The notes under the pieces: model-generated
The model's input: the letters and a program-made list of their open reading frames with translations, nothing else
The model's database searches: none
Told to the model about the DNA's origin: nothing
Shown here: positions 1 to 11,267 of the stretch, one piece after another
Layout of the letters: each line of letters begins with the position of its first letter
Position numbering within the stretch: the first letter of the stretch is position 1
DNA from: Roseovarius sp. A-2
GTDB lineage: Bacteria; Pseudomonadota; Alphaproteobacteria; Rhodobacterales; Rhodobacteraceae
NCBI RefSeq assembly: GCF_002072155.1
Contig: NZ_BDIY01000001.1
Location: 186,001-250,000 of the forward strand
DNA length: 64,000 nucleotides
Reading direction: 5' to 3'
Program-made: the position numbers and the translations under genes

Positions 1-2569
<2,569 letters not shown>

Positions 2570-2759
2570 GTTTTTTACCGTCCTGTGATCTGGCGCTATA
2601 TCTTGTTGGGGCGACTATATCAGAGCCATGATATGGGGTGCAATGGTGCAAGGGAGCGGCATTTGTCAGCCACACGCGCAGAGTGCCAACATACTGTTTT
2701 TATTGAAAAGTAATTTCTTTCGGGCATCATCGAAGGACAGGCAGTAACAGGAGCGACAG

Positions 2760-3029
2760 ATGGAGATGTCTGAAACTGAACTGATGCTCAAGGGATACGG
2801 GCTTACCACGGCGGAGTTCTTCTACCGGATGCCCGATTATCAAAGCGTGCTCAACAGCTATCTCTGGCAGGACTATGATCTGGCCCCGGATCATCCGAAA
2901 CTGTTCGAGTTCATAGAATTCTGGCAGCGCGAGATCGAGGGGCCGCTGCACTCGGTGCGGTTTACCCACCGCAAGCTGATCGCACCCGGGGAATGGCGCA
3001 ACGTGACCGGCGAATTCACCCTGCATTGA
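2760..3029 (+). CDS. usg: Usg family protein
   Basis: This 89-residue protein has the Usg signature: GYGLTTAEFFYRMPDYQS near residue 13, WQDYDLAPDHP near residue 36, and REIEGPLHSVR near residue 60. The family is conserved in alphaproteobacteria. It has been linked by name and neighbourhood to tryptophan (TrpF) or aspartate-semialdehyde genes, but no biochemical function is established as far as I know. The start ATG at 2760 follows CAGGAG with a spacing of about 7 nt; an internal ATG at 2766 is a second possibility. The gene is divergent from gyrA across a 190-bp intergenic region that must hold both promoters. There is no signal peptide or membrane segment, so a cytosolic protein is expected. 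Confidence 0.88.
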   Translation: MEMSETELMLKGYGLTTAEFFYRMPDYQSVLNSYLWQDYDLAPDHPKLFEFIEFWQREIEGPLHSVRFTHRKLIAPGEWRNVTGEFTLH

Positions 3030-3564
3030 GGCTGGTGGGTCGCCTGAAGGGCGACGGCATCCGACGCTCTTCGAACGGGATCATGCTGCATTGCGGCGTG
3101 ATCCGGGGATACCGCAGGACACAAAGTGCTACAAAGCGTAACATTCGCCGCGTGGCACAGCAAGCCGCGCAATGCCGACTGTGCGCCGGTTTGCACGGTC
3201 AAGGCCGGGCCGCGCAGCCGATGGCTATTTTGCTGTCGGCTGAATTTTACATCTAGGACATGTCTTTTTCTGCCACCTTTAAGTCGTTGTTATGGTTGTC
3301 ATTTGATTTAAGCCCGCGGGCGGTGCGCGTGTCGCTGGGACCGTCCGGCCCATGTCGCGTAAACTCGGATCGACCGTCTCATGCGCGCCGGATGACGCCT
3401 TTCGTGGCTCGATTTTACCTTTAGGCTCACACACTTGAAGCATTTGTGTAACAGAAATGTTATGTGGAAACGGGCGCGGGATTGTGGCAACTGACCGGGA
3501 ACATGCGAGAGGCGGCGGGCATTAAACCTGTAGCCCGTGAGAGCAGAAGCAAAGGTGACAAACA
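3030..3564. other. Intergenic region upstream of the sphingolipid-type operon
   Basis: These 535 bases hold no convincing gene. A 7-bp stem at 3215-3221 and 3236-3242 (CAGCCGA/TCGGCTG), followed by AATTTT, could be a weak terminator for usg. The right part is less GC-rich than the surrounding coding DNA and contains the promoter-like element listed separately at 3435-3463. Confidence 0.5.
3435..3463 (+). promoter_or_regulatory. Candidate promoter with inverted repeat before the acyl-AMP ligase gene
   Basis: TTGAAG at 3435-3440 and TGTTAT at 3458-3463 are separated by 17 nt, a plausible sigma-70 -35/-10 pair with 4 of 6 matches each. The perfect inverted repeat TAACA-GAAA-TGTTA (3449-3462) overlaps the -10 element, where a repressor would be expected to bind. 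The distance to the start codon at 3565 leaves a leader of about 95 nt. Confidence 0.4.
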
Positions 3565-5316
3565 ATGCAACCCAGCACGACCGACAGCGGTGTGACCCAT
3601 CGTCAGGGGGATTTCGCGACCCTGACCGAAGCGCTTGATTACGCGGCCGCGGGGGCGTGCGGGCTGAACTTTTACGGGACGGACGCCACCCTGACCGAGA
3701 CGCTGTCCTATGCCGAGTTGCGGACACGGGCGATCAACCTCGCCGGTCGGCTTGCCGCAGTCTATCCGCGCCATGCGCGGATCGGGCTGATTGCCGAAAC
3801 GACGCCGGAATTCATGGTCGCCTTCATGGCGTGTCAATATGCCGGGCTCGTGCCCGCGCCGCTGACCGTGCAGGCGGCCTTCGGGCGTCGCGAGGTCTAT
3901 GAATGGCAAATGTCGCGCACCGCCCAGACCGCCGATCTTGCCGCCGTCATGGCCACCGATGAGGTGGCCGAGGTGCTGCGCAATGCATTGACCGAGATCG
4001 ACATTCCGCTGATTGCAATCTGCGGGCGCGACCTGCCCGAAACCGGTGTCGTGCCGGTGCCGCATGGCAAGGACGATCCGGCGTATATCCAGTTCTCCTC
4101 GGGCAGTACCAGTGCGCCGAAGGGTATCTACGCGACCCAGAAGAGCGTGTCGGCGAATTGCCATGCGATCATCAACGAGGCGCTGCACATGACCGCCGAG
4201 GACCGCTGCGTGTCCTGGCTGCCGCTTTATCACGACATGGGGCTGGTCGGCTTCTTCATGGTGCCGCTCTATAACCAGACTACGGTTGATTACATCTCGC
4301 CCACGTCCTTCGCGCGGCGCCCGATCTCCTGGCTCAAGCTGGTGAGCGAGAACCGGGGCACGATCTTTTACAGCCCCAGCTTCGGCTACGATCTCTGCGC
4401 GCGGCGCTATCGCGGCGAGACGCTTGACCTCAGCTCGCTGCGCGTGGCCGGGATCGGTGGCGACATGGTGCGCGAGGATGCGCTGGTCAAATTCACCGAT
4501 ATCTTCGCGCAGAGCGGCTTTGACGGACGTGCCTTCGTACCGAGCTACGGCCTTGCCGAGTCGACGCTCGGGGTGGCCTTCGCGCCGCTCGATACCGGCA
4601 TGAAGCGCGATCTGGTGGATACCGGGCGGATGCAGACCTCGGGTCGTGCGGTGCCTGCCACGGCGCAGACCCGCCCCGGGCAAACGCGCTGCTTCGTGTC
4701 CTGCGGACGGCCGCTGCCATCCTTCGAGATGCGCATCGTCGATACCGACGGGCGCGAAACCCAAGGCCGCGATATCGGGCGGATCATGATCAAGAGCCCC
4801 AGCATCGCCGACGGGTATTTCCGCGCTGGTGAGGCGTTGCAGCCGCTCGCCGACGCGGACGGATGGATGGAGACGGGCGATCTTGGCTACTGGTTTGAGG
4901 GCGAGGTGGTGATCACTGGGCGCTCCAAGGATCTCATCCTGTGGAACGGCCGCAACATCTGGCCGCAGGATATCGAATGGGTCGCGCAGAATACCGGCGG
5001 CAAGAACATCTCGGGCGCAGGTGCCTTCGAGGTCGGCGATGCCGATGGCGGGTCGCGCATCATCCTGCTGGCGGAATGCTGGTCGCGCGACGAAACCGTG
5101 CGTGCGCAGCTGATCCGCGACATCTCGGCGGCGACACGGGCCACGACCGGGGCCCCTGTCTCGGTGGAACTGGTCGGCGTGCGCTCCCTGCCGATGACAA
5201 GCTCCGGCAAGCTGAGCCGGGCTGCCGCGCGGGCGCGTTATCTGGCGGGCGATTACGCATCTTCGACACCTGCGGACGAGCGCGTGACCGCAACCGCCCC
5301 GGCGCGCGGTGCCTGA
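3565..5316 (+). CDS. Fatty acyl-AMP ligase / acyl-ACP synthetase, first gene of a sphingolipid-type operon
   Basis: A 583-residue member of the ANL adenylating superfamily in the FAAL size class. It activates a fatty acid as acyl-AMP and usually passes it to an acyl carrier protein. The P-loop is YIQFSSGSTSAPKG (about residue 174). It is followed by WLPLYHDMGLVGFF, GLAESTLGVAF (about 330), ETGDLGYW (about 435), GRSKDLILWNGRNIWPQDIE, and the C-terminal catalytic lysine in SSGKLSR (about 548). FAAL-like features are the QFSSGST P-loop and YHDMGL. The gene overlaps the next reading frame by 8 nt, and an ACP gene lies two genes downstream, which suggests the acyl chain is loaded onto that ACP. 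In Caulobacter a homologous acyl-ACP synthetase occupies the same position in the ceramide locus. The exact acyl substrate is unknown. Confidence 0.85.
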   Translation: MQPSTTDSGVTHRQGDFATLTEALDYAAAGACGLNFYGTDATLTETLSYAELRTRAINLAGRLAAVYPRHARIGLIAETTPEFMVAFMACQYAGLVPAPLTVQAAFGRREVYEWQMSRTAQTADLAAVMATDEVAEVLRNALTEIDIPLIAICGRDLPETGVVPVPHGKDDPAYIQFSSGSTSAPKGIYATQKSVSANCHAIINEALHMTAEDRCVSWLPLYHDMGLVGFFMVPLYNQTTVDYISPTSFARRPISWLKLVSENRGTIFYSPSFGYDLCARRYRGETLDLSSLRVAGIGGDMVREDALVKFTDIFAQSGFDGRAFVPSYGLAESTLGVAFAPLDTGMKRDLVDTGRMQTSGRAVPATAQTRPGQTRCFVSCGRPLPSFEMRIVDTDGRETQGRDIGRIMIKSPSIADGYFRAGEALQPLADADGWMETGDLGYWFEGEVVITGRSKDLILWNGRNIWPQDIEWVAQNTGGKNISGAGAFEVGDADGGSRIILLAECWSRDETVRAQLIRDISAATRATTGAPVSVELVGVRSLPMTSSGKLSRAAARARYLAGDYASSTPADERVTATAPARGA

Positions 5317-6274
5317 GCGGCAGGTCACCGTCAGCGCGCCTCATCCCAGACTTGCACTGACGGGCGCGACCGGCTTTGTCGGTCGCAGCCTTCTGGCGCG
5401 GCTCAATGGGGCCGGGCGGCCGGTCAGGGCGCTCGCGCGGGCCAAACCGGGTCGGACGCTGGCGCATCAGCCGGGGCTCGACTGGGTGCCGGGCGGGCTC
5501 GATGATCCCGACGCGCTCGCGGCTCTGATGGACGGTGCGGAGGTGCTGCTGCATTGCGCGGGTGCAACCAATGCGCTGACACGGGATACGTTTCACCGCG
5601 TCAATGCCGACGGCACGGCAGCCGTGACGCGGGCCGCGCGCAAGGCCGGGGTGCGGCATGTGATCCTGCTCTCTTCGCTGGCCGCCACGCGGCCTGAGGT
5701 GTCGGATTACGCCGCCTCGAAAGCCGTCGGAGAGGCCCGCTTGCTGGCCGAATCGGGGGAGATGGCGGTTACGATCTTGCGGGCCCCGGCGGTGGTCGGA
5801 CCGGGGGATGCCGCCACCGCGCCGCTGTTCACCATGCTGGCGCGGGGGTGGATGCCGGTGATCGGCGGAAAGACGCGCAGCGCGCGATTCTCCGTGATCG
5901 ACGTGGAGGATCTCGCCGCTTTGCTGCTCGTTTTCGCGACGGATATGCCAAAGCCCGGACAGCGTCAGACCTACGCCCCATATGGCCACGCGGCGCTTGG
6001 TTGGGGCGATTTGGCAGAAAGTGCCGAGCGGGTGACCGGTCGGCGCGTGCGCCAAGTGGTCCTGCCTCATGCCGCCGCCGTGCTGCTGGGGCGCGGTGCG
6101 GATCTGGTGGCGCGGCTGAGCGGACGCTCGCAGGTGTTCTCGTCGGGCAAGGTCCGCGAGATGTGCGCAGGCGACTGGATCGGAGACACGCCGATTGCCG
6201 CAACGACACCGATTGACGAGACGATGGGGCGTTGCCTCGCCCCGTTTCTGAGACTAGGGAAGGCGCAGGAATGA
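5309..6274 (+). CDS. NAD(P)-dependent epimerase/reductase, CerR-like
   Basis: An extended short-chain dehydrogenase of 321 residues. The nucleotide-binding motif TGATGFVGRS begins near residue 18, and the catalytic Tyr-x3-Lys is in SDYAASKAVGE near residue 133. The start is GTG at 5309, overlapping the upstream stop by 8 nt and so implying translational coupling; I see no better start. By position between the acyl-ACP synthetase and the ACP, it corresponds to the reductase that makes ceramide in Caulobacter by reducing the oxidised (keto) sphingoid intermediate. That assignment rests on family plus synteny. Extended SDRs are a broad group, so sugar-nucleotide or sterol-like substrates cannot be excluded from sequence alone. 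Confidence 0.75.
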   Translation: MPERQVTVSAPHPRLALTGATGFVGRSLLARLNGAGRPVRALARAKPGRTLAHQPGLDWVPGGLDDPDALAALMDGAEVLLHCAGATNALTRDTFHRVNADGTAAVTRAARKAGVRHVILLSSLAATRPEVSDYAASKAVGEARLLAESGEMAVTILRAPAVVGPGDAATAPLFTMLARGWMPVIGGKTRSARFSVIDVEDLAALLLVFATDMPKPGQRQTYAPYGHAALGWGDLAESAERVTGRRVRQVVLPHAAAVLLGRGADLVARLSGRSQVFSSGKVREMCAGDWIGDTPIAATTPIDETMGRCLAPFLRLGKAQE

Positions 6275-6303
6275 TGCCTGCCCGCGACAGACTGGAGCCT
6301 GAA

Positions 6304-6552
6304 ATGCAAGCCAATAACCAAGCCATATTCGACAAGGTTTGCGCTATTCTCAAGACGCATGCCGAGGCCGATACGGAAATCACGCCCGATACGCAGATCG
6401 CCGCCGATCTTGCCATCGATTCGGTCGAGATGTTTGATCTGGTGATGGAGATCGAGGAAGTCTATGATATCAGCTTCCCGATAGAGGAGGCTTCTGCTAT
6501 CGATACCGTCCAATCCCTGATTGAAGCAATCGAGCGTATCACCGATGTCTGA
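6304..6552 (+). CDS. Dedicated acyl carrier protein, AcpR-like
   Basis: An 82-residue acidic protein with the phosphopantetheine attachment site Ser40 in LAIDSVEMFDL and the helical, glutamate-rich profile of ACPs. I chose ATG 6304 because GGAG at 6294-6297 lies 6 nt upstream and the resulting N-terminus is typical of ACPs. In-frame ATGs at 6271 and 6274 would add 10 or 11 residues. The gene sits between the reductase and the serine palmitoyltransferase-like gene and overlaps the latter by 8 nt. This fits a specialised carrier that presents a long acyl chain as thioester to the transferase. It is not the housekeeping AcpP, which normally sits with fab genes. Confidence 0.85.
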   Translation: MQANNQAIFDKVCAILKTHAEADTEITPDTQIAADLAIDSVEMFDLVMEIEEVYDISFPIEEASAIDTVQSLIEAIERITDV

Positions 6553-7780
6553 CAGTGATGACATGAAAACCAGTATCTTCGGCAAGTTTCAGAAACTGGC
6601 CGAGCGAGTTGACACGCTGCGCGTTTCCGGGCGGCTGCCATTCGGCTTGCAGATGGACGAGATGCTCTCGCAGACCCGCGCGCGGATCGGCAATCGCGAG
6701 GTTTTGTTGGCCGGGACCAATAATTACCTTGGCCTGACCTTCGACACTGACGTGATGGAGGCCGCCAAGGCGGCGATTGACGCGCAGGGCACCGCGACCA
6801 CCGGCAGCCGGCTGGCCAACGGGTCCTACGCCGCGCATCTCGACCTTGAGGAAAGGCTTAAGGAGTATTTCGAGGTGCCCTCGGCGATTGTCTGCACGAC
6901 CGGCTATCAGGCCAATCTCGCGGCGATCAGCGCGCTTGCCGGGCGTGGCGATCACCTGCTGCTCGATGCCGACAGCCATGCCTGCATCTATGACGCGGCC
7001 CGGCTCAGCGATGCCGATACCATCCGCTTCCGCCACAACAGCCCGGCCGATCTCGACAAGCGCCTGTCGCGCCTGCCCAAGGAAGGCGGGCGTCTGGTGG
7101 TGATCGAGGGGCTTTATTCGATGTTCGGCGATGTGGCCCCGGTGGCCGAATTCGTCGAGGTGGCCCACGCCCATGGTGCGATGCTCTTCGTCGACGAGGC
7201 GCATTCGGTCGGCTGCTACGGCGAGCGCGGGCGCGGCGTGGCGCAGGCGCAGGGCGTGGCCGACAAGGTTGATTTCATCTCCGGCACCTTCTCCAAGAGC
7301 TTTGCCTCGATCGGCGGGTTCTGCGTGTCGCGGCATGTTGAACTGGAACTGATCCGCATGGTCAGCCGCCCGTATCTCTTTACCGCCTCCGGTTCGCCCT
7401 CGAACGTGGCCGCAGCGCAGGCCGCGCTCGTCAAGATCGCCGGAGAGCCGCAATTGGGGCAGGCGCTGTGGGACCGGGTGCATCAGCTCTATGACGGGTT
7501 GACCGAGGCGGGTTTCGAGCCAATTTCGCCGGCCGCGCCGATCATCGCGATCCCGCGCCCCGACGAACAGGTCGCGGTTGCCGAGTGGAACCGCCTGATG
7601 GATGCCGGTGTCTATGTAAATCTCGCGGTGCCGCCCGCGACGCCGCAGTCCAAATCCCTGTTGCGTCTGAGCGTGTCGGCGGCCCATAGCGAGGCCGATA
7701 TCGACGAGGTGCTCGCCGGATTCCGCAGCCTTCTCGAAGACGGCGCGCCCGCCCCGTCGATGGCTGCGAGCGGCAGCTAG
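6545..7780 (+). CDS. spt: Serine palmitoyltransferase-like alpha-oxoamine synthase
   Basis: A 411-residue PLP enzyme of the alpha-oxoamine synthase family, which condenses an acyl thioester with an amino acid and releases CO2. The PLP lysine is Lys251 in GTFSKSFASIGG. DEAHSVG (His220) and the downstream RPYLFTAS and PPATP segments resemble bacterial serine palmitoyltransferases more than KBL or BioF. The product would be 3-ketosphinganine, the first committed step of sphingolipid synthesis. The start ATG 6545 overlaps the ACP stop by 8 nt; a second ATG at 6563 is possible. It closes the four-gene set ligase-reductase-ACP-SPT. A ceramide synthase (acyltransferase) gene, needed for N-acylation, is not visible in this window. 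Confidence 0.85.
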   Translation: MSDSDDMKTSIFGKFQKLAERVDTLRVSGRLPFGLQMDEMLSQTRARIGNREVLLAGTNNYLGLTFDTDVMEAAKAAIDAQGTATTGSRLANGSYAAHLDLEERLKEYFEVPSAIVCTTGYQANLAAISALAGRGDHLLLDADSHACIYDAARLSDADTIRFRHNSPADLDKRLSRLPKEGGRLVVIEGLYSMFGDVAPVAEFVEVAHAHGAMLFVDEAHSVGCYGERGRGVAQAQGVADKVDFISGTFSKSFASIGGFCVSRHVELELIRMVSRPYLFTASGSPSNVAAAQAALVKIAGEPQLGQALWDRVHQLYDGLTEAGFEPISPAAPIIAIPRPDEQVAVAEWNRLMDAGVYVNLAVPPATPQSKSLLRLSVSAAHSEADIDEVLAGFRSLLEDGAPAPSMAASGS

Positions 7781-7782
7781 AC

Positions 7783-7862
7783 GCCCCCGGTTTCGGATGC
7801 CATGACAGGCACGTCCGCCCCAGGCGGGCCAGTGTTGCCCGTCGCACCCCCGGGGGCATCCG
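7783..7862 (+). other. Spacer with two competing stems between the SPT-like gene and the aldehyde dehydrogenase
   Basis: Two 8-base arms, GCCCCCGG (7783-7790) and CGGATGCC (7794-7801), can each pair perfectly with overlapping downstream arms, CCGGGGGC (7850-7857) and GGCATCCG (7855-7862). The two pairings exclude each other. No U-tract follows, so this is not a standard terminator. It may be an RNA structure in the leader of the aldehyde dehydrogenase gene, or chance in GC-rich DNA. Confidence 0.3.
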
Positions 7863-7889
7863 CGTCGAGATTACCTGTCGGAGAGACCC

Positions 7890-9335
7890 ATGCCGCTAGC
7901 CTTGCCCATCGATCCCGCGCAGATCCTGATTGACGGTGTCTGGCGTGCCGCGTCTGACACGCTGCCCGTCGAGGATCCCTCCACCGGGCAGGAGATCGCA
8001 CGGATCGCGCGGGGTGGTGCGGAGGATATCGACGAGGCGGTTGCTGCTGCGCAGTCGGCACTCGGCGGCGCATGGGGCCGCTGCACGGCGGCAGAGCGCG
8101 GTCGGCTGCTGGCCCGGCTGGGGCAGTTGGTCGAGGCGCATGAGGATCTATTGACCGAGGTCGAGGCGCGTGACGTGGGCAAGCCGCTGTCGCAAGCCCG
8201 CGCCGATGCCCGGGCGCTCGCGCGCTACTGCGAATTTTACGGCGGGGCGGCGGACAAGGTGCATGGCACGACCATCCCCTATCTCGACGGCTACACAGTC
8301 TACACCCTGCGCGAGCCGCACGGCGTGACCGGCCATATCGTGCCCTGGAACTACCCGATGCAGATCATCGGTCGCTCAGTCGGGGCGGCGCTTGCCATGG
8401 GCAATGCCTGCGTGCTGAAACCGGCCGAGGATGCGAGCCTCACGGCGCTGCTCTTCGCGTATCTGGCGCAGGAGGCGGGATTTCCGGCGGGCGCGCTCAA
8501 CGTGGTGCCGGGGCTGGGGCGCGAGGCGGGCGCCGCGCTCTCGGCGCATCCCGGCATCCAGCATCTGAGCTTTACCGGCTCGGTCGCCACCGGGTCTGCC
8601 GTGCAGATCGCGGCGGGGGCCAATGTGGTGCCGGTGACGCTGGAACTGGGCGGCAAATCCCCGCAGGTGGTGTTTGCCGATGCCGATCTCGATGCCGCTT
8701 TGCCGTTTCTCGTCAATGCAGGGTTGCAGAACGCAGGCCAGACCTGTTCGGCCTCCTCGCGGATCTTGGTGCAGCGCGCGGTGTTTGACGAGGTGGCGGC
8801 GCGCATGGCCGAGGCTTACGGGGCTAAGCGCATCGGCCCGGCGATGCAGGATCCGGGGATCGGCCCGTTGATCAACGCCACCCAGAAAGCCCGTGTCGAG
8901 GGCTATCTTGACCGGGCAGGCGACCTGCCGGTCATTGGGCAGGCGGTGCCGGGGGACGATCTGCCAGCGGGCGGGCATTACGTGCCCGCGATGCTGTTCG
9001 GGCCGGTGTCGCCCGATCACCCGCTCGCGCAGGAGGAAATCTTTGGCCCGGTGCAGGTGATGATCCCGTTCGACACCGAGGACGAGGCGATTTCCATCGC
9101 CAATGGCACCGATTACGGCCTTGTCGCCAGTATCTGGACGCGCGACGGGGCGCGGCAGATGCGATTGGCGCGGGCGCTGCGGGCGGGACAGGTGTTCGTC
9201 AACAATTACGGCGCGGGCGGCGGTGTCGAACTGCCCTTCGGCGGCACCGGCAAATCCGGCCATGGCCGCGAAAAGGGCTTCGAGGCGCTTTACGGCTTCT
9301 CGACCCTCAAGACGGTAGCGGCGCATCACGGCTAA
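7890..9335 (+). CDS. NAD(P)-dependent aldehyde dehydrogenase
   Basis: A full-length 481-residue aldehyde dehydrogenase, which oxidises an aldehyde to the acid. The catalytic nucleophile is Cys286 in GQTCSASSRI and the general base is Glu252 in TLELGGKSPQV. Other family marks are HIVPWNYPMQI near residue 150, EIFGPVQVM, and PFGGTGKSGHGREKG near the C-terminus. It resembles the betaine/4-aminobutyraldehyde branch, but the substrate cannot be read from sequence. GGAGAG lies 5 nt before ATG 7890. It follows the SPT-like gene on the same strand after 109 nt, so it may belong to the same transcript; a role in clearing a fatty or amino-aldehyde would be speculation. Confidence 0.88.
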   Translation: MPLALPIDPAQILIDGVWRAASDTLPVEDPSTGQEIARIARGGAEDIDEAVAAAQSALGGAWGRCTAAERGRLLARLGQLVEAHEDLLTEVEARDVGKPLSQARADARALARYCEFYGGAADKVHGTTIPYLDGYTVYTLREPHGVTGHIVPWNYPMQIIGRSVGAALAMGNACVLKPAEDASLTALLFAYLAQEAGFPAGALNVVPGLGREAGAALSAHPGIQHLSFTGSVATGSAVQIAAGANVVPVTLELGGKSPQVVFADADLDAALPFLVNAGLQNAGQTCSASSRILVQRAVFDEVAARMAEAYGAKRIGPAMQDPGIGPLINATQKARVEGYLDRAGDLPVIGQAVPGDDLPAGGHYVPAMLFGPVSPDHPLAQEEIFGPVQVMIPFDTEDEAISIANGTDYGLVASIWTRDGARQMRLARALRAGQVFVNNYGAGGGVELPFGGTGKSGHGREKGFEALYGFSTLKTVAAHHG

Positions 9336-9392
9336 AGGCGGGCCGAACCTGCCTGTTTCAGGGCCGAATCGACCACGCCTTATTCCACTGCG

Positions 9393-10256
9393 TCACGCCT
9401 CTGCGGGCACGGCGGCGCGGTAGAGATGCCAGGTCGCATGGCCGAGCACCGGCAGGATGATCACCAGGCCGAGAAAAGCGGGCAGGGTGCCCAGCACCAT
9501 CGCCACGGCGACCAGCAAACCCCATGTCGCCACGATGCGCGGGTTTTCGCGCGCCACTTTCACCGAGGTAAGCACCGCCACCGTGACGCCGGCGCGCCGG
9601 TCGATCAGCATCGGAAATGAGATCAGGCTGAGCACCAGCACCGCCCCGGCGAAAACCGCGCCGACGCCCATGCCCAGCACCGTCATCGCCCAGCCGGGTG
9701 CGGTGGTCAGCACCTCACCGATAAAGCCGCTGACCGAGGCGGGCGGTTGCGGCCCGAGCGTGACATTGTAGATCAGGCTTGCGGCGAACATCCACGCGAT
9801 GAACAGCCCCATCAGGACCAACCCCAACACCAGCACCGGCACGATCACCGGGGCGGTCATCACCGAAAATGCCGCCCCCCAACCCGCCTGTCCGCCCGCT
9901 TCGCGCTGACGGCTCATCTCGTATAGCCCGGTGGCGACCACCGGGCCGAGCAGCGTGAACCCGGCGGCCAATGGAAAGAGCATCGGCAGCCGCGCCATGT
10001 GAAAGGCCACGAGCGCGAGCGCGATTCCGATGATCGGGTAGATCGCGATCAGAAAGATCACGTCGCTGCGCAGCGACGTGAAATCGTCGACGCCCTTGCG
10101 CAAAGCAACGCGCAAATCCTGTATAGTCAGGTGGCGCACGTCGGGCGGCGCTGTGACCGTGCCGCGCAGCGCCTCTGTCGCCTCGCCCGCCGTGCGGCCT
10201 ACGCCAAAGGCGGCATCCGCCATCCAGCTGAGGGGGTTTCCAATGGTCCGTGTCAT
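9393..10256 (-). CDS. DUF2189 integral membrane protein
   Basis: A 287-residue membrane protein with about six hydrophobic segments after a soluble N-terminus of about 65 residues. The segment DLRVALRKGVDDFTSLRSDV followed by FLIAIYPIIG and GFTLLGPVVATGLYEMSRQ matches the DUF2189 family, whose function is unknown to me. I chose ATG 10256 because GGGAGG lies 9 nt upstream; an in-frame ATG 18 nt earlier lacks a good ribosome site. The gene is convergent with the aldehyde dehydrogenase (57-nt gap) and downstream of the LysR gene on the same strand. Confidence 0.8.
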   Translation of the reverse strand: MTRTIGNPLSWMADAAFGVGRTAGEATEALRGTVTAPPDVRHLTIQDLRVALRKGVDDFTSLRSDVIFLIAIYPIIGIALALVAFHMARLPMLFPLAAGFTLLGPVVATGLYEMSRQREAGGQAGWGAAFSVMTAPVIVPVLVLGLVLMGLFIAWMFAASLIYNVTLGPQPPASVSGFIGEVLTTAPGWAMTVLGMGVGAVFAGAVLVLSLISFPMLIDRRAGVTVAVLTSVKVARENPRIVATWGLLVAVAMVLGTLPAFLGLVIILPVLGHATWHLYRAAVPAEA

Positions 10257-10379
10257 GCTTGGCCTCCCTTTCATCGCGGCGCGCGCGGGCCGGGAGGGGC
10301 CCGATCCCGTGGCACCCTTGCCTGCGACAAACTAGCACGCCTGCGCCATATCTCCAGTTCACAATCCGGCGACGGTGGT

Positions 10380-11267
10380 TCAGGCGTCGTTTTGTGCAAG
10401 GCTGGGATGGGCCCTGCGGATCGCGTCGGCCAGCACAAGGGCCGCCGGGGTCATCAGGTGAGCGGGCTGTGTCGCCATCCACAATTCGCGCCGTGCGCCC
10501 GCGCCTGGAAGGGGCAGGAAGGCCAGATCGTGATTGCCCGGCATCACGGTGAGTTCGGGCAGCACCGTCACGCCGACGCCCGCGCGCACGAGGCTGAGGA
10601 TCGAGGCGGTGTTGCGCACCATAAGTGGCGCAGTGCAGAGGACGGGCGTAAAATCCGGGTCGGAAATATACTGGCAGAGTCCGTTGGCGATGAACGGTGT
10701 GTCCCCGAGCGCGGTCCAGCCCTTGATGGGCCACGTTTCGACCAGCGGATCGTCGGCGCGGCAGACAAGGCCGAACGCGTCGGTTAACAGCAGATTTCGC
10801 TCCAGCCCCGGCAGGGGCGGCAGGCTGGCCAGCCCGATATCGGCGCGCTCGGCCAGCAGATCCTGCTGCACGGTGGCGGAATCGCTGTCGGTGAGGTCGA
10901 TCCGCACGCCGGGGCGCTCGCGCAGGAACCGCTCCAGCACCGGCGGCATGATGACCTGCGCCGCCGAGGGGGTAACCGCGAGGCGGACATGCCCGCGCTC
11001 GGCGCGCGACAGCCCCTCGATGGCCGAAAGCGTTCGATCGAAATGCGACAGCCCGCGCCCGGCCTCATGCAGCACCAGCTCACCCAGCGGGGTGAGGCGC
11101 GATTTGCGCGCGGTCTCGAAGAGCGGTGCGCCGATGTGCTCCTCGAACTGCTTGAGCATCATCGACACCGCCGATGGCGTACGGCCCAGGATGGCCGCAG
11201 CCTCGGCGAGGCTGCCGTGATCGGCCACGGTGCGAAAACAACGGAGCATTTCGATCTTGATGGACAA
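10380..11267 (-). CDS. LysR-family transcriptional regulator
   Basis: A 295-residue LysR regulator. The N-terminal winged helix-turn-helix (residues 1-62) includes GSLAEAAAILGRTPSAVSMM, and the remainder is a periplasmic-binding-like effector domain. The start appears to be TTG at 11267, with AGGTAGG upstream, giving MSIKIEMLRCFRTVADHG; the next in-frame ATG (11249) would cut into the first helix. It is divergent from the first porin gene over 485 nt. Inverted repeats next to its start (11284-11314) are candidate autoregulatory sites. Targets are unknown; the DUF2189 gene and the porin are the nearest candidates. Confidence 0.9.
   Translation of the reverse strand: MSIKIEMLRCFRTVADHGSLAEAAAILGRTPSAVSMMLKQFEEHIGAPLFETARKSRLTPLGELVLHEAGRGLSHFDRTLSAIEGLSRAERGHVRLAVTPSAAQVIMPPVLERFLRERPGVRIDLTDSDSATVQQDLLAERADIGLASLPPLPGLERNLLLTDAFGLVCRADDPLVETWPIKGWTALGDTPFIANGLCQYISDPDFTPVLCTAPLMVRNTASILSLVRAGVGVTVLPELTVMPGNHDLAFLPLPGAGARRELWMATQPAHLMTPAALVLADAIRRAHPSLAQNDA

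Noticed and set aside
3460..5328. Long minus-strand open frame (about 620 codons) opposite the acyl-AMP ligase gene
   Set aside because: It is antisense to a gene with clear ANL motifs, is rich in Arg, Gly and His as expected for shadow frames in GC-rich DNA, and shows no domain.
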